This document shows positions 6,052 through 7,075 of a DNA stretch of 7,075 nt, piece by piece. Location of the stretch: NCBI GenBank assembly GCA_945836565.1, contig CAMALN010000079.1, positions 1-7,075 of the forward strand, given 5' to 3'. The notes below the pieces were generated by a model, which had not been told where the DNA came from, made no database searches, and saw nothing but the letters and a program-made list of their open reading frames with translations. Positions within the stretch are counted from its first letter, which is position 1; every line of letters starts with the position of its first letter. Source of the stretch: an uncultured Lachnospiraceae bacterium (lineage in GTDB: Bacteria; Bacillota; Clostridia; Lachnospirales; Lachnospiraceae). Position numbers and translations under genes: made by a program.

Positions 6052-7075
6052 TTATTCTCCATTAATATATCCTTGGATTAGTCTTCTGTTTTCTTCTATA
6101 TCAGGAACTAAGCACGCCATTCCATCAATGTTCTGGTTTGAATAAGTCCCCTCTGCCGGTATTAGATAACTATCGATACCTCTATTGAATACAACCGGGA
6201 ATACCAAACCAAGCATACCAGACTTACTCATATCCGTGGCTATACTTGGTGCTGCTTTTCCAGCCATTTTTATACCACTTATGAAATGTCCATGTTTTAC
6301 CTTACTCATCGCCGCAGATATTACTGTTCTTTGCCTATTTGTTCTATCCCAATCCGAGTTACCCACATATCTCATACGCGAATAACAAAGCAGCTGGCTT
6401 GGAGTAAGCTCCTGTTTACCCTCTGTAAGGCTCCAGCTCTCCCATTCTGCATCAGGATCATCTGTAGGAAGTCCAAGCGCCGGGTTCTCATTCATGTATT
6501 GTGCTTCCTCTGCCGTAAGTTCTATTTCGAGACTTCCAACAGCAGTCATCGCTGCCAGGAATCCCTCAAAATCCACCTGGGCATTTGCATCAATTGTAAT
6601 TCCGAAATTCTCTTCAATCGTCTGGTCAAGCAAATCATATCCGCCAAATGCAAAGGCAGCATTCAGCTTATTGCCACCATAACCCGGAATTTGAACATAC
6701 GTATCTCTCATTAATGATATAAGCGTTATCTTATTCGTTTTCTTGTTGATCGAGCAGACAATCATGCTGTCTGAACGTTGTCCTGATTGCCCGCTTCTGG
6801 CATCCTGTCCCACCAAAAGTACATTTACTATCGAACCCTTCATCGATGTTGGTCTCTTTGAAACCTCTGTGTCTATATGGTCGAATTTGTTAACTAAACT
6901 GTTTACCATTACAACACCTATCAACACAAAGGCTGCAATTAACACCAATAGGGTTGTAATAATCCTTTTTATCGGATTTCTTCTCTTCCTTTTCTTCATA
7001 GGCTTATTATTTTGCTGATTTGTATTATTAGGATTGGGTCTTTGTTGCGGATTATGTGTTGGGCGTTGCTGAGGG
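6052..7075 (-). CDS. LytR-CpsA-Psr (LCP) family cell-wall polymer ligase, 5'-truncated by window edge
   Basis: LCP enzymes are membrane-anchored proteins that transfer teichoic acids, capsule or other glycopolymers from a polyprenyl-pyrophosphate carrier to peptidoglycan. Counting from the ATG at 6999, a basic stretch (KKRKRR, 2-7) precedes one membrane helix (about 11-33), and the catalytic domain lies outside the cell. Family motifs visible are LLVGQDAR (61-68), QRSDSM (74-79), LMRDTYV (96-102), KLNAAFAFGG (111-120) and RMRY...DWDRTNRQR (208-224), whose Arg and Asp residues bind the pyrophosphate and metal in known structures. The ATG at 6999 has no ribosome binding site, and the frame stays open for 25 more codons to the window end, reading a Pro/Gln/Asn-rich cytosolic tail, so the true start is probably outside. 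The protein ends at the TAA at 6052, 30 nt before bioB. The particular polymer handled cannot be told. Confidence 0.93.
   Translation of the reverse strand, partial: PQQRPTHNPQQRPNPNNTNQQNNKPMKKRKRRNPIKRIITTLLVLIAAFVLIGVVMVNSLVNKFDHIDTEVSKRPTSMKGSIVNVLLVGQDARSGQSGQRSDSMIVCSINKKTNKITLISLMRDTYVQIPGYGGNKLNAAFAFGGYDLLDQTIEENFGITIDANAQVDFEGFLAAMTAVGSLEIELTAEEAQYMNENPALGLPTDDPDAEWESWSLTEGKQELTPSQLLCYSRMRYVGNSDWDRTNRQRTVISAAMSKVKHGHFISGIKMAGKAAPSIATDMSKSGMLGLVFPVVFNRGIDSYLIPAEGTYSNQNIDGMACLVPDIEENRRLIQGYINGE
7027..7074 (-). repeat. Two imperfect 8-codon units in the LCP N-terminal tail
   Basis: In the LCP reading frame, PQQRPTHN (7051-7074) is followed directly by PQQRPNPN (7027-7050). The units share the PQQRP core but use partly different codons (for example CGC versus AGA for Arg), so the protein pattern is better conserved than the DNA. 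More copies may lie beyond the edge. The segment is low-complexity, probably disordered, on the cytosolic side. Confidence 0.6.

Noticed and set aside
6286..6714. Plus-strand open frame of 142 codons opposite the LCP gene
   Set aside because: The opposite strand encodes clear LCP motifs throughout; this frame shows no motif or ribosome binding site.
6887..6907. BirA-like operator, TTGTTAAC...GTTTACC, near the biotin gene
   Set aside because: It lies inside the LCP coding sequence, the spacing between half-sites (6 nt) is much shorter than in known BirA sites, and the words are explained by the codons of the membrane-proximal segment.

Overview
The window looks like chromosome from an obligately anaerobic, low-to-moderate GC Gram-positive bacterium, most likely a Clostridia/Lachnospiraceae-type member. 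The grounds are an AT-leaning codon usage, strong GGAGG-type ribosome binding sites, a LytR-CpsA-Psr (LCP) cell-wall enzyme, and a biotin synthase of the kind expected in anaerobes. This placement is inferred from the look of the proteins, not from a search.

Left two thirds (2-4838, + strand): two large overlapping genes encode a pair of MacB/FtsX-type ABC transporter subunits. Each carries its own ATPase domain followed by four predicted membrane segments, with a big extracytoplasmic domain between segments 1 and 2. The first gene does not start at the GTG at 179. Its frame is open to the left edge of the window, and the extra 59 residues begin with the C-terminal helices of an XRE/Cro-type helix-turn-helix domain (...EKLIKLCSLLHCSIDYLL...) followed by a polar linker. 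The first subunit therefore appears to be a transcription-factor/ABC-transporter fusion, with its N-terminus outside the window. The second subunit overlaps it by 14 nt, has a strong Shine-Dalgarno inside the first gene, and carries an extra beta-rich cytosolic segment between ATPase and membrane parts. The two probably form a heterodimer. An attractive but unproven model is a membrane-tethered regulator that couples transporter state to control of its own operon.

Middle (4839-5043): a convergent intergenic region with a strong hairpin terminator whose best U-tract serves the minus strand.

Right third (5044-7075, - strand): a probable two-gene unit. Upstream is an LCP-family cell-wall polymer ligase, also running off the window, with a Pro/Gln/Asn-rich N-terminal extension. 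Thirty nt downstream is bioB, biotin synthase. This BioB has Ser where the classical enzyme has the first [2Fe-2S] cysteine, suggesting a non-classical auxiliary cluster. No RNA genes, mobile elements or CRISPR arrays were seen.
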